DNA of 64,000 nucleotides from Melanocharis versteri (taxonomy: Eukaryota; Chordata; Aves; Passeriformes; Melanocharitidae), in the NCBI GenBank assembly GCA_013397845.1, contig VZTG01001572.1, positions 445,855-509,854 on the forward strand, given 5' to 3'. Positions 47,680 through 61,373 of this stretch are shown piece after piece (the stretch's first letter is position 1; each line of letters starts with the position of its first letter). The notes beneath the pieces were generated by a model, which made no database searches, was not told the DNA's origin, and saw nothing but the letters and a program-made list of their open reading frames with translations. The position numbers were made by a program, and so were the translations under genes.

Positions 47680-50600
47680 ATTAACTGTACCCTATAACTT
47701 ATGACAAGTAAAAGCTTAATGAATCTGGCATACTCACTCTGATCCCTTTGAAGAACAATATTTGGTTCTCATTTGCCTGATGCTGTCAGGACATCCTCGA
47801 ATAAAAGCTCACGTGCAGAAATGTGCAAAATTTGGGCAGAGGGTAAAAAAGGTAATGGAGCTGGAATGAGATCAGAATTTTTTGTTTGTTCTACCCCTTT
47901 TGAGTTCCAAATTAAAATCTAAAGTCCAAATGCCTCTATACTTTGTCAGAGTATGAAGTGGGTCCTGAACTCTGCTGTTCAGACCTATCTCTAGCTAAGA
48001 ACACAATTTTTTCAGGTAATGTTGTGTATGAAATCACTCTTGGTATATGAAACAAAAATCAGAGGAAAATTACATTATTTTAAATACAAACTGAGCAAGA
48101 AATAAATTGTTCCTGACCATTTTCTGTTAAGGAGCTCAAACTTGATTAATTCTTGGCCTGGATGTTCCCTTACCTCCAGCAATTACATGCCACTATTACA
48201 GTGATTATTTTATCAAAGCTAATAAACACTATCTGGAGTTAATATTTGCTCCCGAGGAAAGTTTGCCAAGAGCTTAGAAGAAGTTTACAGAAGATTTTGC
48301 CCATTAGGTTTGTGTACAACATTTGAAATGCCAAAATCCTTTTAGCATCATTAATCACAAAAATGCAATGTAAAAACAGTTGTACCTAATAAAACTGTAA
48401 TCTGATACAAAAATAGGCAAACCCTCAGGAATTTAACACAATAGGCCAAACACTGTCCATTCCAAATGAGTTCCAGTAGTACCACTATTGATTTGGCTTT
48501 GAATAGCCTTCTGCTCTTTTAAAATAAATATATATAGATAAAATAGGATTTTCTTTTCTGCTGTACAGATGCATCTGTTACTAATAATTTCTTTCACAAA
48601 GGATTTTGGCTAATGCAGTCCAGGAAAGTTCTTTTTGACCAGCTTGCCACAACTTCTTTCTTTTTCACTAAGCTTACAGCTTCCCCTGTCCTGATTAACT
48701 CATCGGGGTTCTCTCTGTCCCTGACTCACGAGTTGCTCATGTATAGGGTTCACCAGGGGCTGAGTCTGTCTGGCCATGGGGAAAAGGAACTATCTCTCCC
48801 AGTTTCTGACCGTGGTATAGAGCAAGTATTGTGGGGGACTGACTGCTGCCATGTCATAGTAGTGCCAGAACAGGGAGCTGGGGCGGTGGAGTGAAGGAGC
48901 AGGGCTGTATAGGAGCAGATGTATTGCCTTCCTGCAGTTTGATCCAACGCTCCCAAAAACCTGGAGCTCCAAATGGCAGAGGGAAAGTGACATGTTAGAC
49001 AGCAAGGCATCACTCCCTTGCCTCACACTGTACTCACCTATTCTATAGCCATCTCAGCTTAACTGAATATTTACTGCCTGCAGTGATCATTTATTATTGT
49101 GTATCTTATTTTTCACAATTAGCCTGGCAATGGGTTAAGCTCTCCAGAAAAAAAGTTGTAGAGACATTTACAAAAAGTAAATAAAACATTGGTTTGTATT
49201 GTAGAATACATGAATAATAAGACATGTTCTTAATTTTTTAATCCCCCTCATCTTAAGCTATGTTTCAACAGACCACTGTTCACCTTTTCATCTGAATGCT
49301 GGGCTTTTTCAGGATCTTGGTTTAAAGGTAGTACAGAAGACTGATGGGCTTCCCTTTTGAGTTCATCCTTCCCTTTCAAGATGACAGTCTGTCTGCCCTT
49401 TTCTTCCTCTTTCTCTCTTGCTTTTAAAATTAAATTTCCTTAGATAGAGAACAATGTATTTTGATAACTCACTTTTTTTTTTCTTAGCCAATGGCAACAT
49501 AATTTTGACAGCTCATAAGCCAAATTTGATTTTAAGAGTTATTTAAACTTGGCTATCTTTCATTCTCAGATTCTGACTCTCCCTATTCACCTTCTCCAAG
49601 ACTTCAACTGAAGCCTTAATTAGCTCATTTTTTTTCTGGTGAGGATAGCTTAAAAACTATCTAAATGAAAATCCATTAATTAGATATCATAAAAATTGTA
49701 ATTTTTGCAATACTGCTGTTATTCCCGCAGTTCAGATATTGGAGACCACACGCATCACGTTAATAATGTAGATGATGGACTGTTAACAGCATGCATTGTC
49801 CAAGCTAATTCCTTCCATGCCTTTTTTTCTGTCGTAAGGATTTTGTGTCATTTTAAAAGATATGGGAAGACTAGATCCCCTTCCTTCTGATACTGACAAG
49901 AGCTTGGGAGCTCCATTGCCAGGTTGTTGCAAGAGGAACTGAGTGAAAACCTCTTGTTTGGCTGAGAAGACTGATAAAGGCAGCTACAACTCTCATCCTT
50001 ATTCTTTTTTTTACAGTCACAGTAGAAGATACCCACTCTGGGGAGCTTTATGGCTCTCCTCTCCTGATAAACATGAGAAACTTGATGCATGGGAAAATGG
50101 GACTTGATGATAGCTTGACACTTTCACACCTTGAGACTCAAACTCGGATCTGTCAGAGGCGCAGGCTATGAATATGCTGATGAAACACAACCCACACAGA
50201 ACACATCACAACCCTAGTTAAGAGGCTTTATATTTGTCTACTACAAGTTATTCTTTCATCCGACCCGCACTGAATTACATCAAAGAGTTCTCTAATAAGG
50301 TTCTGACCACATCATAAGGACAACATGGAGCAGATGATTTGACATGTGAGAATATGACAACACCTAAAACCTCCTGCCATGTTGCTGGCCCTGAGACAGC
50401 ACTTCCAGTATTCACACTTGCATCTCCCACAGACTCTACCAGTATTTCAGCCTTAATAGTGACAGGTCTTCATTTGCAGCTTTGAGGTTATCATGAAATC
50501 TTTAGCCTACCTGATGAACACTCAGCTGTTTTACTTGTTCAGCTAGAAAGGCTATCCAGTAGCCACCAATAATCGATGCTTGCCAGCAGTTATTTAAATT

Positions 50601-53404
50601 CAGCTGTCAGACACAATCAAAAGGAATTGATAGAAAGCTGCTTCATTATAATTACCCCATTCTAGCATTTAACATTCTTATGTGGAGTTGGATTTTGGTC
50701 TGGAACAGTGCAGTAATGTGAGTTGATAGCAAGCTGGGAATGAGCCAGAAAGCAAATGCTTAACCCAGAACCAGCACCTCTGGGAGCAAAGACTTCAAGA
50801 ATCAGATGTTTTGCATTTGCATTGCTTCCAACTTCATATTGGAGGATGAAGAGAGATGATGGAAACCATCAATAAGATCAATTTTAATTTCTTCTTTAAC
50901 ATTTCTCTTTCCACACTTTATCCAGTTGGGAATTTCAACTAAAATCTAGGACTGTGTTCTTAGCCTCACGAGCTGCAGAGTAAAAAGTTAATGAAATGTA
51001 GCTCTAATTTTAGAAATATCAGTTCATTTGATATCTGTTTGACAGGGACAATTGTGCTAGGAAGCTACAACTGGAACAAACCTGAAACAGACAGCAATGA
51101 TGCTTTCAGTTTTCTGCGTGTGCGACTCAAGATTTCAGAGCTGCCAAATTTTACGCATTCCCACAACTTAACAGTCACAGATTGAGCCAGGCTTCAGGGA
51201 TTGATCATGCTGGTCACCAGGAGATTGCCTGGTTCTTGCCCAATTTTATCTGAGATATGGTTTCTATCACATTTTTAATAGCATCAATCCCTTGGGACAC
51301 TATTTTCTCTGAGATTTTGCTCTCCACATTGTAGGCAAGAAACATCTTGTAACCTCACTTAGACATATTTCTTTTCCCCCTCTGTAATTTAAACCAGACA
51401 CCCTTTGATAATGAAAAAACAAGCTTGCTTTTAGTGCATGAAAACATAATAGAGAAACAGTATTCTTGTTTACATAATACTTTTCTCTATTTGAGTCCCT
51501 TGCTCTGTGCAGTTCTGCAGATGAGGAAATATTGTACTGTTTGTTATTTGTATTGTTGTGGTACCTAAGAGTGACAGTTCTTGACTCCATTATGCTTCAT
51601 TGCATGGAGAGAATGGTAAGGTGTCTTTCTCTAAAAAGCTTCATTAAGAAGCCTGAAGAAATGAGAATAACATGCAGATTGGAAAGAGAAGGGAATGTCA
51701 CAACTTACCCAGTGCTTAACTACTGTTTAGATTTTGGTTTCAAGGAATTTAATGAAGTAATTTTTGGATGTTTACTGAGAGACCCTTTCAAGTCAAACAG
51801 AAGTACAAATCAGGGATCAGAACACCTTTGTAATTCCATCATTAAGATTCAGATTGTTTATCTAACATGATTATAGGAACCACTACATGCTTTCTGAAAT
51901 CCATGGTATAGCAATGAAGAAACCAATTTAGAGGTGGTGCAGTTGAATGTAAGAGAGTATTTTCATTGCACACTCGTAGCTCTGTGCCTCACTCTATGTA
52001 GTCAACAGACAAAGGAGAGGTGCTCCAGGGAGGCAAAGTACCCTTGTTGAATGTGTAAAACCAACTTGAAGTAGAAAGCATGAACAACCCTTGTAAGAGC
52101 TCATACTAAAGGATATTGATAAATACAGAAATTTTCCACACATTTCTCTTTCAAATCCTTCTAGGAATATCTCACTAGGATATTTATAATACGTTCAAGG
52201 CTTTAAAAATAAAGCCATTTCTAAAATAGGCTATTTAGTTTACCTGGAAAATATATACTAAAGTGATTCCACATGATTTAGCAAAGATCTTAGCAAGTAT
52301 GTTACTGTACTCATCACTTCAGTTCATAGCTATTTTTTAGGTTGTATCTAGGGGCCTGCTTTCTGCTGTCTTCTTTCAGACATCTATTTTGGCTGATTTA
52401 AATGTGAGGATGGAAAAAAAAAAACACTACAAAAATTCCTACAAACAAAACCTTCTTTTGAAAAATGAGGTGTCATGTATAGTTTAATTTAATCTTTGTG
52501 TGGTTTTCTTTGGCATGTTGCTCACACTTGGGATGCATATGGTGTATCACAGCAGTTCAGTTTACAAACCCACTTGTTGCTCTACAAATGGTTATAAAAA
52601 TTCCAAGAAAATGCTGCAAAAGAGCAAGTTTGCAATCTTGAGAGAAGTAAGTGACAAATATGTTCTTCAGAAGAGATAAAGTTGGATTTCTGGAGCACAT
52701 ACACTGTGAAAAGACCTTAGTAATTTCGGTAGATAATAGATGGTCTTTTTTCCTTCTGCCAATACTTTCTCATTTCAGTTCTCTGTCTTTTGGTGTCCAT
52801 CAGCGGAAATATCAGGTCACAGTTCATGCATAAGGAAGATGTCACATATCTGAAGTTCATACGTACACTGTCAGCTCCTTTTTCCACCAAGAGCTTGATA
52901 ATTATATTGCATTGGAGACATGAGGGCTTGTTTTCATGAGGGTTTTCAAGCCATACCCCCTGAAATGTATGGCCTTTTGTATATGAAAAAGGCAGTTTAC
53001 ACAGTTGTGTAGCAAAGACCATATTTTCTTACATTTAGGAACAAAGACATGTCAGGCTTTATTGAGTACATCGCTAACTATATAACTAGCATTAAACACT
53101 CTATTTGCAACTGTTGCTGTGTATTTTGTGTGTGATTATCACCCCTAGATCTGCATCCTATAAAAAGATATTTCTGTTTGCTTAATTATAAAGCTCTTTA
53201 TGAACAGGCTCATCTGTAAATAGCTTGGTGCAGCTGAAATAGAAATATAATTATAATGAAGGCAGATGTTTCTGAGATACTTCTCATGAAACTTGTTCTG
53301 AATATACAAAGGAGGAAGGCTTTTCTAGCTGGTGGAGTGTTGGCCAAATGTGGCCTAATCATCCAAATGTGAGGGGGGGTTCACTTTGAGGGAAAAATCT
53401 GAAT
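47680..53404. other. Unique AT-rich sequence, no gene seen
   Basis: Single-copy DNA. At 48015/48016 an ACAATTTTTTCAG stretch runs directly into GTAATG, another acceptor-donor junction-like site. The frames at 50991-51185, 51300-51590 and 51532-51870 are short, have no domain and have no supporting splice context. 48740-48910 is GC-richer with overlapping open frames on the minus strand, unrecognised. Confidence 0.5.
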
Positions 53405-53505
53405 GATAATAATAACAACAACAGCAGTAACACCAACACTACTAACAACAATATGAATAATATTTCCAAACCCATATACCCATAACCCATAACCCATTGC
53501 CCTGT
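53405..53505. repeat. Degenerate trinucleotide tract and short CCCATAA tandem
   Basis: 53405-53461 is an impure run of AAT, AAC, AGC and AAC triplets. It is followed at about 53471-53500 by ACCCATATACCCATAACC and then CATAACCC, a heptamer CCCATAA repeated about three times. This is not the vertebrate telomere hexamer (CCCTAA). Confidence 0.75.
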
Positions 53506-53867
53506 CCCTCGGTAAACATCTTTCTTCCTGAAGGGGCAAAGAAATACCTTATGTAATTTATTCTCTGTGGACTAATTGCCAGAAAATGCTGGACTTTTCT
53601 TTAACAATACTTTGTTAGGTTGATGAAACTCTCATGGACCCACAAAGTTTAGGGTCATTTGCATATAAATATAGCACTTCTGTGTGCCTCATTGTCTCTG
53701 CATGGGCTCTTAAATTGTTTAAATCCTGTCAGTGAAATAATGAGACAATTTTTAAAAATTATTATTTTTACGCCCAAGGACTTATAAAACTACTGAATCC
53801 TATTTCCCATGGAAATGCTATTTCCAAATCTTTAGAAAATCTCACCTTTCAGTCAAACCACAGTCTT
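53506..53867. other. Unique AT-rich sequence, no gene seen
   Basis: Nothing recognised. Confidence 0.55.
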
Positions 53868-53890
53868 CCTTCCCCCCCCCTCCCTTCCTT
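53868..53890. repeat. C/T-rich tract
   Basis: A pure pyrimidine stretch on the plus strand with eight or nine consecutive C near its centre, ending CCCTTCCTT. It could serve as a distant polypyrimidine tract for the block to its right, but about 30 bases separate it from the AG. Confidence 0.8.
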
Positions 53891-53920
53891 CACTAAAAGT
53901 AAATACTTGTGCTATGGCAG

Positions 53921-54132
53921 CTGGCTGAGAGCTGTTGATCCGAGCCTGCAGTCCTCACTTCAGTGGAGCTGCCATCCTGATCAGCTCCCATTTGTCCCAT
54001 CCTTAGTGACTCACCAGCAGAGCCGGTCGCTGTCCCAGTCATCTTATGATAAGGGTGCCCAGACAGCTACAGCCATCTGGCAGGCTTGTGAGTTGGAAAC
54101 AGCCAGTTTAGTCCAGGATGAACTGCTACAAA
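53921..54132 (+). other. Candidate exon, 212 nt, unrecognised
   Basis: Bounded on the left by GCTATGGCAG and on the right by ACAAA|GTAAGT (54132/54133). It is fully open in the frame running from 53907 to 54260, with an unusually even amino-acid make-up for this window (for example SLQSSLQWSCHPDQLPFVP, then ACELETASLVQDELLQ). It is GC-richer than its surroundings. No domain is recognised. The acceptor is weak, because the pyrimidine tract lies too far upstream, so this may be an exon of a non-coding or unknown transcript, or chance. Confidence 0.18.
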
Positions 54133-57100
54133 GTAAGTTATGCTGTGGAATAGCACCCTCCAGCCCAGGACAATCTTGTTTTTCTCACAGCATGTACATG
54201 GGAGAGTCACTGGTTAGCATCTTCCTCTTCCTCATCTCAGACTGCATGACTGAACTATGAAGTATGGAACTGGGCTGCCCTAAAATAGGAGAGGTGAGTG
54301 TGAAACAGAAAACACTTAAGGATTATTTAAACTGAGCCAGTAGCTCTCCTGATGTTTCTGCTGTGGATGTTTTTTAAACATAAACATAGGCCTCTGACTA
54401 AAGTTTACGGAAGTGGAATGTGAGTGTTTGCACCATGAAACATCAGGGATTTGATTTAAAAGGAACGTGGTGATTTTAAAGGGTTGTGTATCAAGTTTTG
54501 AATGTAACTTTGGGTAGCCCATAGTAATTTCTTTTACTCCCCCACTAGGGTGGCAAAATTAAAGTAGCCTCACCTGGATGTACAGAATTGAAGAATACAT
54601 CTCCTTTGCAGGAAATATATCCTTAAGCATAACGGAGCAGAATCCAGTTCAGAGCAACTCCTCTTGAGATGTAGTGTCTGTACTTCCTGCTCTCATCTGT
54701 GAACAACTTCACTGTGTCAATGCCAACTACACCTACTGTGCTAGGACCCGGCTGGTGTGGTTCTCTTTGAATGGTCCATTGGCACTGCTCCGCGTTTTGG
54801 GAGAAGCTTTCATTAAGAGTATATATCAAGCATATTTCAGTTTAAGAACACATCGCAGTTCTCATTTCGAAAGTTGGATCCCAGGTCGCTCCTCTGCAAA
54901 ACACACCCCAGGGAGAGATTTTCTTGTCTAGTTGGATAATTCTGCTCTCTATTTCTGATATTCTTAATGGAGAAACAACAAAATATCAGGTCTTTCAGTG
55001 TAAGTGCATCACTTCCATTAACAATAAAAAAGATTACATATGTGCTGTGGATGAGAATGAACATTTCAGACTGTACATACTTGTGCCTGAGGCCAGGCCT
55101 TGGGGCCTAACAAATCAGCCTGGCTTTCTGGTCTCTTCTGACCCCAAGAGATTCAGTGTAACTTGTCTACACATATGGGATAGAAAAAGACAGAAATGAA
55201 AGGTGTTGCACTTATCTAGAAAAGAAGTATTCAGCAGTAACTCAAATGTAGGAATTGAGATTAAAATTGATGGAGTACCTGATGCTACAAAACACATTCT
55301 ATTAATGAATTGAACAATTATTTTCAATTTTATGCAGAACAAATGCATTAAGAAAGGTGATGACAAATATTTGTGCATCAGGAATTATACATGCTGTGAT
55401 AGGAAGAAAATTACCCAATTGTTTCTTTCATGAATGGGAAACTGAGAGACAATGATTTACTAGAGATTTCTCTTTTTCTCTCTTACACACACAAAGGAGA
55501 ATGAGTGGTTTTTTGACTCGTGTGCAAATATTAACTTTTCTGCATTTGTTCCAAATTTGTGAACTGCACTTGTCCTCAGACTCCCATAGGTATAAAAATG
55601 CCATCCAGGACTGCTGCTAATAGAAACTGTCAAGTCTGAGGCAGACATTTAACCTACCAGCTGTGAGGAGTACTGGTAGCATCTTCTTTGCATCTCCACC
55701 CTCACCTTTTTCCTGCTCTTCATTGTCCTTGTCAGACATTTTCTTCTGAGAACTTCTACTGGAAATTGTGTCCTTATACAATGAAGATGTTAAAAAGCTA
55801 CTCTGGCTACTAACTAAAAGAAACCATTTAATGACTAACCCTTGTCCTTATTAGGGAATAAGGTAGAAAGCATTCTATTTGAATTTGGCATAGAAGAAAA
55901 GTATCTGAAAGTCTCTTTCCCTGAAAAAGAAATGTTATCTGTTTTTCACATTTCCCTATAGTTGCCTCTCTAAATTGACACTGAGGCATTGCTGTCTTTG
56001 TTAGCTTGTTCACTCTGTTATATCATTAATATAATTTGTTTTAGAATAGCTTGTTAGTGAAAAAAAAAGCAAACACAAAAAGCCTTGCTAAAGTTATTTT
56101 GTACTTTGCTACAAATTCAGAATTATAGGGCAACAAATTAATTTGTCAATTTTAAAGAAAACCTAAGTGTGTCTGACTAAAAATATTTTGTTTCCATTTT
56201 TGTTTTCCAGTTTCCTGTTTTGCTTTTTTGCCTTTGTCATACTCATGACTGTACAGAAATGGAAGCATTTCAGAAATGTCTGTCATGAGATGAACAGCCC
56301 AGTTTTGCAAATGTGTGAAATTAGGAGATACAATTACTCTTAGTGATTCTGAGATAAGCTTATGCTTATTTCTTCCCAGTATGTACAGAGGGGCATGAAG
56401 GCATGGGTTTTGGATTACATTGTCTTATTTAAAAGAAGACATAAATGGTCTTTTACCACTTATAGGGACTCATGTGCATCATGATTAGCAAATCTGTGTT
56501 TTTAAAAGATCCAAAAAAAGAAAGAATCTCTTCAAAATGTTGAAAGGTTACTTTGCTGTATTTCCTCTGTATCATAGAAAATCAGTTTTTCAGATATATA
56601 AGTTCCTCATGTCTAGAACTACTTAAAGTGATGATTATTTCAGGCGTCAATTTCTCAGTTGACTCCACGTAGCCAAATCTATGATCTCTATAAAGTCTAG
56701 AGGATAGCATAGACATGCTTGTAAGACTATGGACTGATCCATTATTCCTTTATCTAAACTGCTGTTCCTGATACCTGTAGCTACTATTGTGGCTCATGCA
56801 TTGCAGTGAATCATCACATCTCCAGCTGGGAATACCAGAGCTGGTACTAGTGTTTACTTAACCAGCATATGGTTAAGGGTCATAAGATGGATGTGGAGTA
56901 AGAGGAAACATGGTAGGACAGCTAATAGGACTATCAAAGCGCTTTTAACAGTGTGTATGGGACAACAGGGAAATTGTGGGTAGAGGTGGAATAGCCCCAC
57001 TACTGAAAAACTGAAGACATTATTATGTTGGTGATGCCAAGATGATTTCTGCCTTTTCTTTTATATACCTTTTATACAGCTTTTATGTATCCACAGTATT

Positions 57101-57155
57101 AGCATGGATACTTGTAATTCCCTGAGTCTGATAATTTAGCATAGTCCTAGTATTC
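54133..57155. other. Unique sequence, no gene seen
   Basis: AT-rich single-copy DNA. The short frames at 54674-54931 and 54924-55199 have no recognisable domain. No repeat was recognised before the LTR. Confidence 0.55.
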
Positions 57156-57528
57156 TGTTAAGCCAGGAGACCAAACATCCTAAAGGCCTTGCAGCAGGAG
57201 GCTGGAAAACCCTACTCTGTCTTGGGAAACCAAGGTCCTCTCTAGAACATATGCTGTAAACTAGAGATTCTGCCCACCCGGGGGGGAATTCCGTGGATGG
57301 GGAGATGTCACACCATTTACCCAAGCCTCTCATTAGGGCACCCTCGTTAGATATGCTAATTTGTAAGGTCTATAAATTGTATATGCGATTTATCATGTGT
57401 GTGCATTGTGGCACATTCCACCTTGGCGAACGGTGCACCAAAAGGATCCTTATTAAAATACTGAGATAAAAACCCCTTACTCCTTAACTGTGTCTGGCTC
57501 TGAGTTTTTAAGACCAGGAAAAGGCATC
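57156..57528 (+). mobile_element. Solo LTR of an avian endogenous retrovirus (ERVL-like)
   Basis: It starts TGTTAAGCCAGGAGACCAAA and ends GACCAGGAAAAGGCA(TCA), about 370 bp. Internal landmarks are GATATGCTAATTTG, the TATA-like ATAAATTGTATATG, ACCTTGGCGAACGGTGCACC, ATTAAA at 57452-57457 as the likely poly(A) signal, and the U5-like CTTAACTGTGTCTGGCTCTG. This layout matches, from memory, ERVL-type LTRs of chicken and relatives. No internal retroviral genes and no second LTR are present. No clean 5-bp target duplication is visible at these ends, which fits an old or slightly mis-set boundary. Confidence 0.7.
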
Positions 57529-58489
57529 ATTGGCTGCTATTTACCTTGGGTACAGCTGATCTGGACAGATATTGAAGCACAGATCCTTTATCCATATACT
57601 CAATATAGATTATTTGAGTTAGAGGAGTGGTGATCTGAGTTACACATTTTGTCTTGTTTTGTTTTTTCCCCTCTCCTTCTAAATAAATAATTGAAGCTTT
57701 TAGAAGAAGACCATAACAATTGATTATAGACAAGTCTTTAGCAATTCTGGAGAAAACTGTTCCAGTGAAATAGTATCAAACTGTGACTCGTGATCCTTTT
57801 AATGTATATTCAAGAGATACCAATATAATGTACACAATGAGCTTATTCCCCTAATGTATTTAATAGTTTTGTTTGAAAAATCAATGATCTTTTTCTTGAC
57901 TTGTAACAATCTGTATACAAAAAGCACCTCTGTATCCCAATATTAAGCTCTGAGAACCTCTGAATTCTCTTTATGCTGGAGTTTCTTTGCATCAGTTTTA
58001 CAATGTGAAGTTGAAACAAGTTAAGAAGGTTTTGACTATGCTGTTAGAATGGATAAAGGTGTCTGAGGCCTAGGTTTGATGGTCAGCTCTTAAGTAAAGT
58101 AAAGGGAGCTTCAGTTTTCTGTGCAGTTTCATCTCAGTTACCATACATAAAAGTAAATTTTAAGGCTATTGATTGCATTATACTATGCCCATTATTAAAT
58201 TTCATTTATTTATGTGTGTAGTCTATATAATCTTCCAATAGTAACATTTTATATTGGCTATATAACATACAATTAATATAATATTGATATTTTGTTATTC
58301 AAAATAGTATGTATTATAGCATGTAATTTTATAATATTCCAGATGCTGATAAATCTACATGAAGTCAGATTTTTTACCACTGTAAATCTACTGAAGCAGG
58401 AAATTTTTTATGAAATCTGTCTGAAAAGTTATGTCCTGTAAAGAATCTGTGAGCTATAATAGTAAATTTTTGCACTTGTAGGACACTTC
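57529..58489. other. Unique sequence with a very AT-rich core
   Basis: 58150-58345 is almost entirely A and T (for example TTAATATAATATTGATATTT). No gene was found. Confidence 0.6.
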
Positions 58490-58815
58490 AAGGAGATAGG
58501 ATCTGGACCACAGCCTTCAGTGGTAATGGGCAGAGCAGCTGGGAAGGGGACGAATCAAAGAGGTTTTACAGTGTGGGATCAGGAGGATTGCAACAGCTGG
58601 GGAGGGTCAGGCAGGTTATGACATTTGGGGGAACTGTTGGGTAGGGAGCTCTTCGGTGAGGAAGGATGAGAGTTATGGCAGCTGGAACTGAGTTGGTGTT
58701 GAGACTTATGAGCAGGAGGAACTGGGAACAGTATAGCATCTGGAAGCTGATCAGGCAAGGGGCTCATATTATCCGGGGGATCAGGAAGTACACAACAGCT
58801 GGGAAGGGTCAAACA
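58490..58815. repeat. Decayed minisatellite, about 40-57 bp irregular units
   Basis: The core (C)AGCTGGG-A-AGGG recurs in varying form at about 58534, 58591, 58633, 58678, 58717, 58738 and 58794, with GATCAGGA or GATCAGGC before or after it three times. The clearest pair is GCAACAGCTGGGGAGGGTCAG at 58589 and CAACAGCTGGGAAGGGTCAA at 58792. Copies have diverged and unit length varies. The minus-strand 82-codon frame here (LPDPP-type repeats) is a reflection of the repeat, not a gene. Confidence 0.65.
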
Positions 58816-61373
58816 AATACCCAACACACATGGAATTGAACAGCAGGGCCTGGTGCCACATACAGCTTCTCACATTCCTTTTTTATGTATTGCCGCTCTC
58901 TACCTTTCTGCAAATTTCCCTTAACTCGTGTTCAAAATGTGTCTGTGTGTAAAAATAAAGATGAAAAAATAAATAATATGGAATTCTACTAAGAAAAAAA
59001 TGTGGATAGCCCTTCTCAAACAAAAGGTATCCAGCCAAACCCCATGTAATTCTGACTATTGGCTAGTAAAATATTTTTTTCTTCAACCCTATTGCACCCA
59101 CTGCCCTACTGTGTGAAGATTTTTTTGAACCTTTTTTCTAGGAGCTCAATTAGCCAGAGGAGTTTGACTTCCTCCTCCAGTGGGAGCTCCACATATGGAG
59201 GCTCAATTTTTCGTGATACTGCCCAGTGATACTGAAGGAACTTCATGACATATGACCCTGGTGCAGGAAGAACAAGATTCATGTGTCTTGCTTGGCATAC
59301 ACCACTCTGGCTGAACTGGTCTGTTTCTCAAAAATTTATTTAGTGCTTTCCTGGTCTCAGATATTGCACTATTAGATAACATAGGTATAATTGTACATTT
59401 GTCATTTTTTTCCTAAAGTTTCTACTTCCTATCTGAGGTTTATTATTTCTTACATTCATGTCCTTCATGTATGTTGTTGCTGTCCTGTTTTTTTTTTTCA
59501 ATTAATTTTAAAAGCGAGATCTTTATGATCCCATACTGCCACATTCTCCATAGGTTTACTCTCCTCTTTTTGTCATTTCTCTTTGACCTTTGCTGACATT
59601 CTTAGAAGACCAGCCTTTTTCATTATACCTCTTTGCATCTTTGCACCCAAATGTTTTGTTTCATGCTGTGTTTTGATTGTAAGCTCATTTTGCAGAGACC
59701 ATTTTTTAATCCATATTTAGATAGGTACCTAGCATGATGCAGTCCTTCACAATAGATCTCACAGGTACTAGAAAGAATAATAAATTACAGTAATGAGTTC
59801 TGTGAAAGTCCTGATTCTTTGCAAATTTTTGACAAATTGGGAAATGATGCCATATGTATTAGGCAGTCGTGACAAATACACATAGGGTGGATGGTAAATT
59901 GTTGTTTTACCTCTACAAAAATCTGTAGTATTCTCTTGTGTTTTCCATAGCTGCTCATATTAATTTTTTTCTTCTATAGGCTCTTATTGCTTTCCAGACA
60001 TGCTGTGCCTTGTCTTTGCCAATTGTTGCCATCTGTCCTGATGACATTGTGATGGAGGTTGAGTGTGTTGCTGAGCTTCTTAATAATGTCACAGTGTCAT
60101 TTTGCGTTACTTCTGTCACTCTGCTGCTGTTATGCTAACTTGTCTTCCATCGTCTTTTCTTTTACATAAGTCTTATACTCAAGGCAGTCTAGAAAATGCC
60201 CCCTAGATAAAAGTTCTTCTCTTCTTTCCACCATATCCAATATCTCATCTGTTCTCTACAGCTGCTTTCTGTGTTCTGTATTTATTCCAATCTATATGGT
60301 AGAAAGTGCTGCTTGTAGGACAGATTTTTTTAATTTCCTCTTGGCATTCAGTAACACCCTATTAAGTGGCTGTGTTTACACTGCAGTTGTCAATGATCTT
60401 TTCCGGGTCCTCTGCTCATTAAGCAATAAATTCAACTTTCCTGGCTAGCAATGTTTTGAACATTTCATGTGGCAATATGGAGCCAGTCCCACAGGGAATG
60501 GTTTCCTCTTACCAGACTGCTGCCTCCACGTGCTGTACTCCCTGTTGGGTTTATCTAACTATGTCATCTCTAGGAAGGATACTTGAAGCAAGCTGTTGCC
60601 TCTTTCTTAGTCGCATGCAGGTTGCCAGGGAGCCTGGGGGACCCACCATCTGACATTCATAGCACTCGGCTTCTAACGGAATATGTCTGAGAATCCCACT
60701 GAAGCGTGGGATGACAGGTTCCCTCTTTCTTTTTGGAGAATTACTTCTCATCCACAATTAAGGTAATAAAATATTTCTGCCAACCTGTTACTGTGTTAGC
60801 ATTCAGATTGCTATCATTCACTGCAGAATTATAAAAATGGTCTAGAAATAGTTTTTCAAGGGCATCTCATAAGTGACTTTGTTTTACATTTGACTCCAAG
60901 ACTGCAAAATGTGAAAAGCCCTGTCGAGCTGAGTCACAGAGATGGCACAGCAAAAGCAGTAATTACTTGGGCTTTCCTTTGCTGCTTCTGTATTCTGCTT
61001 CAACTTGGACACAGGTAGATCACACCCAGGAGTGAGAAAATAATTCATTGCACAATCTGGTGCTTAACCTGCCTACTAAGACTGAGAACGAGGGTGCCAA
61101 TTAGTGCCAGCTGTAACAGTGCTTGGGAGATGCGGACCATCCACCAGGAGTTGGACCACGATCACAGCTCATTTCAAAAAGGACACTGAGCAGCCATAAG
61201 AATGGTAATAATTTTCAACCACTCTTGAATTAGGACAGATTCAGATTTAATTTGATAGAAGAGACACTCTTAAGAATACTGAGGGTTAACACTGGTCAGA
61301 GAATGACATCAGAGAGGTAACGTGGAAACAAATACAGGGACAAAAAAATGTAGCAAATCTATACTCTTTATTT
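58816..61373. other. Unique, pyrimidine-rich sequence, no gene seen
   Basis: Much of 59050-60760 is T/C-rich on the plus strand. It might contain further decayed LINE sequence continuous with the relic near 63 kb, but I could not identify motifs. No convincing open frame was found. Confidence 0.45.

Noticed and set aside
51532..51870. 112-codon plus-strand frame
   Set aside because: No domain, no splice support, ordinary AT-rich residue composition.
53471..53500. Interstitial telomere repeat
   Set aside because: The unit is CCCATAA, a heptamer, not CCCTAA; only about three copies.
58579..58827. 82-codon proline/serine-rich minus-strand frame
   Set aside because: Its LPDPP-type repeats mirror the decayed minisatellite underneath.
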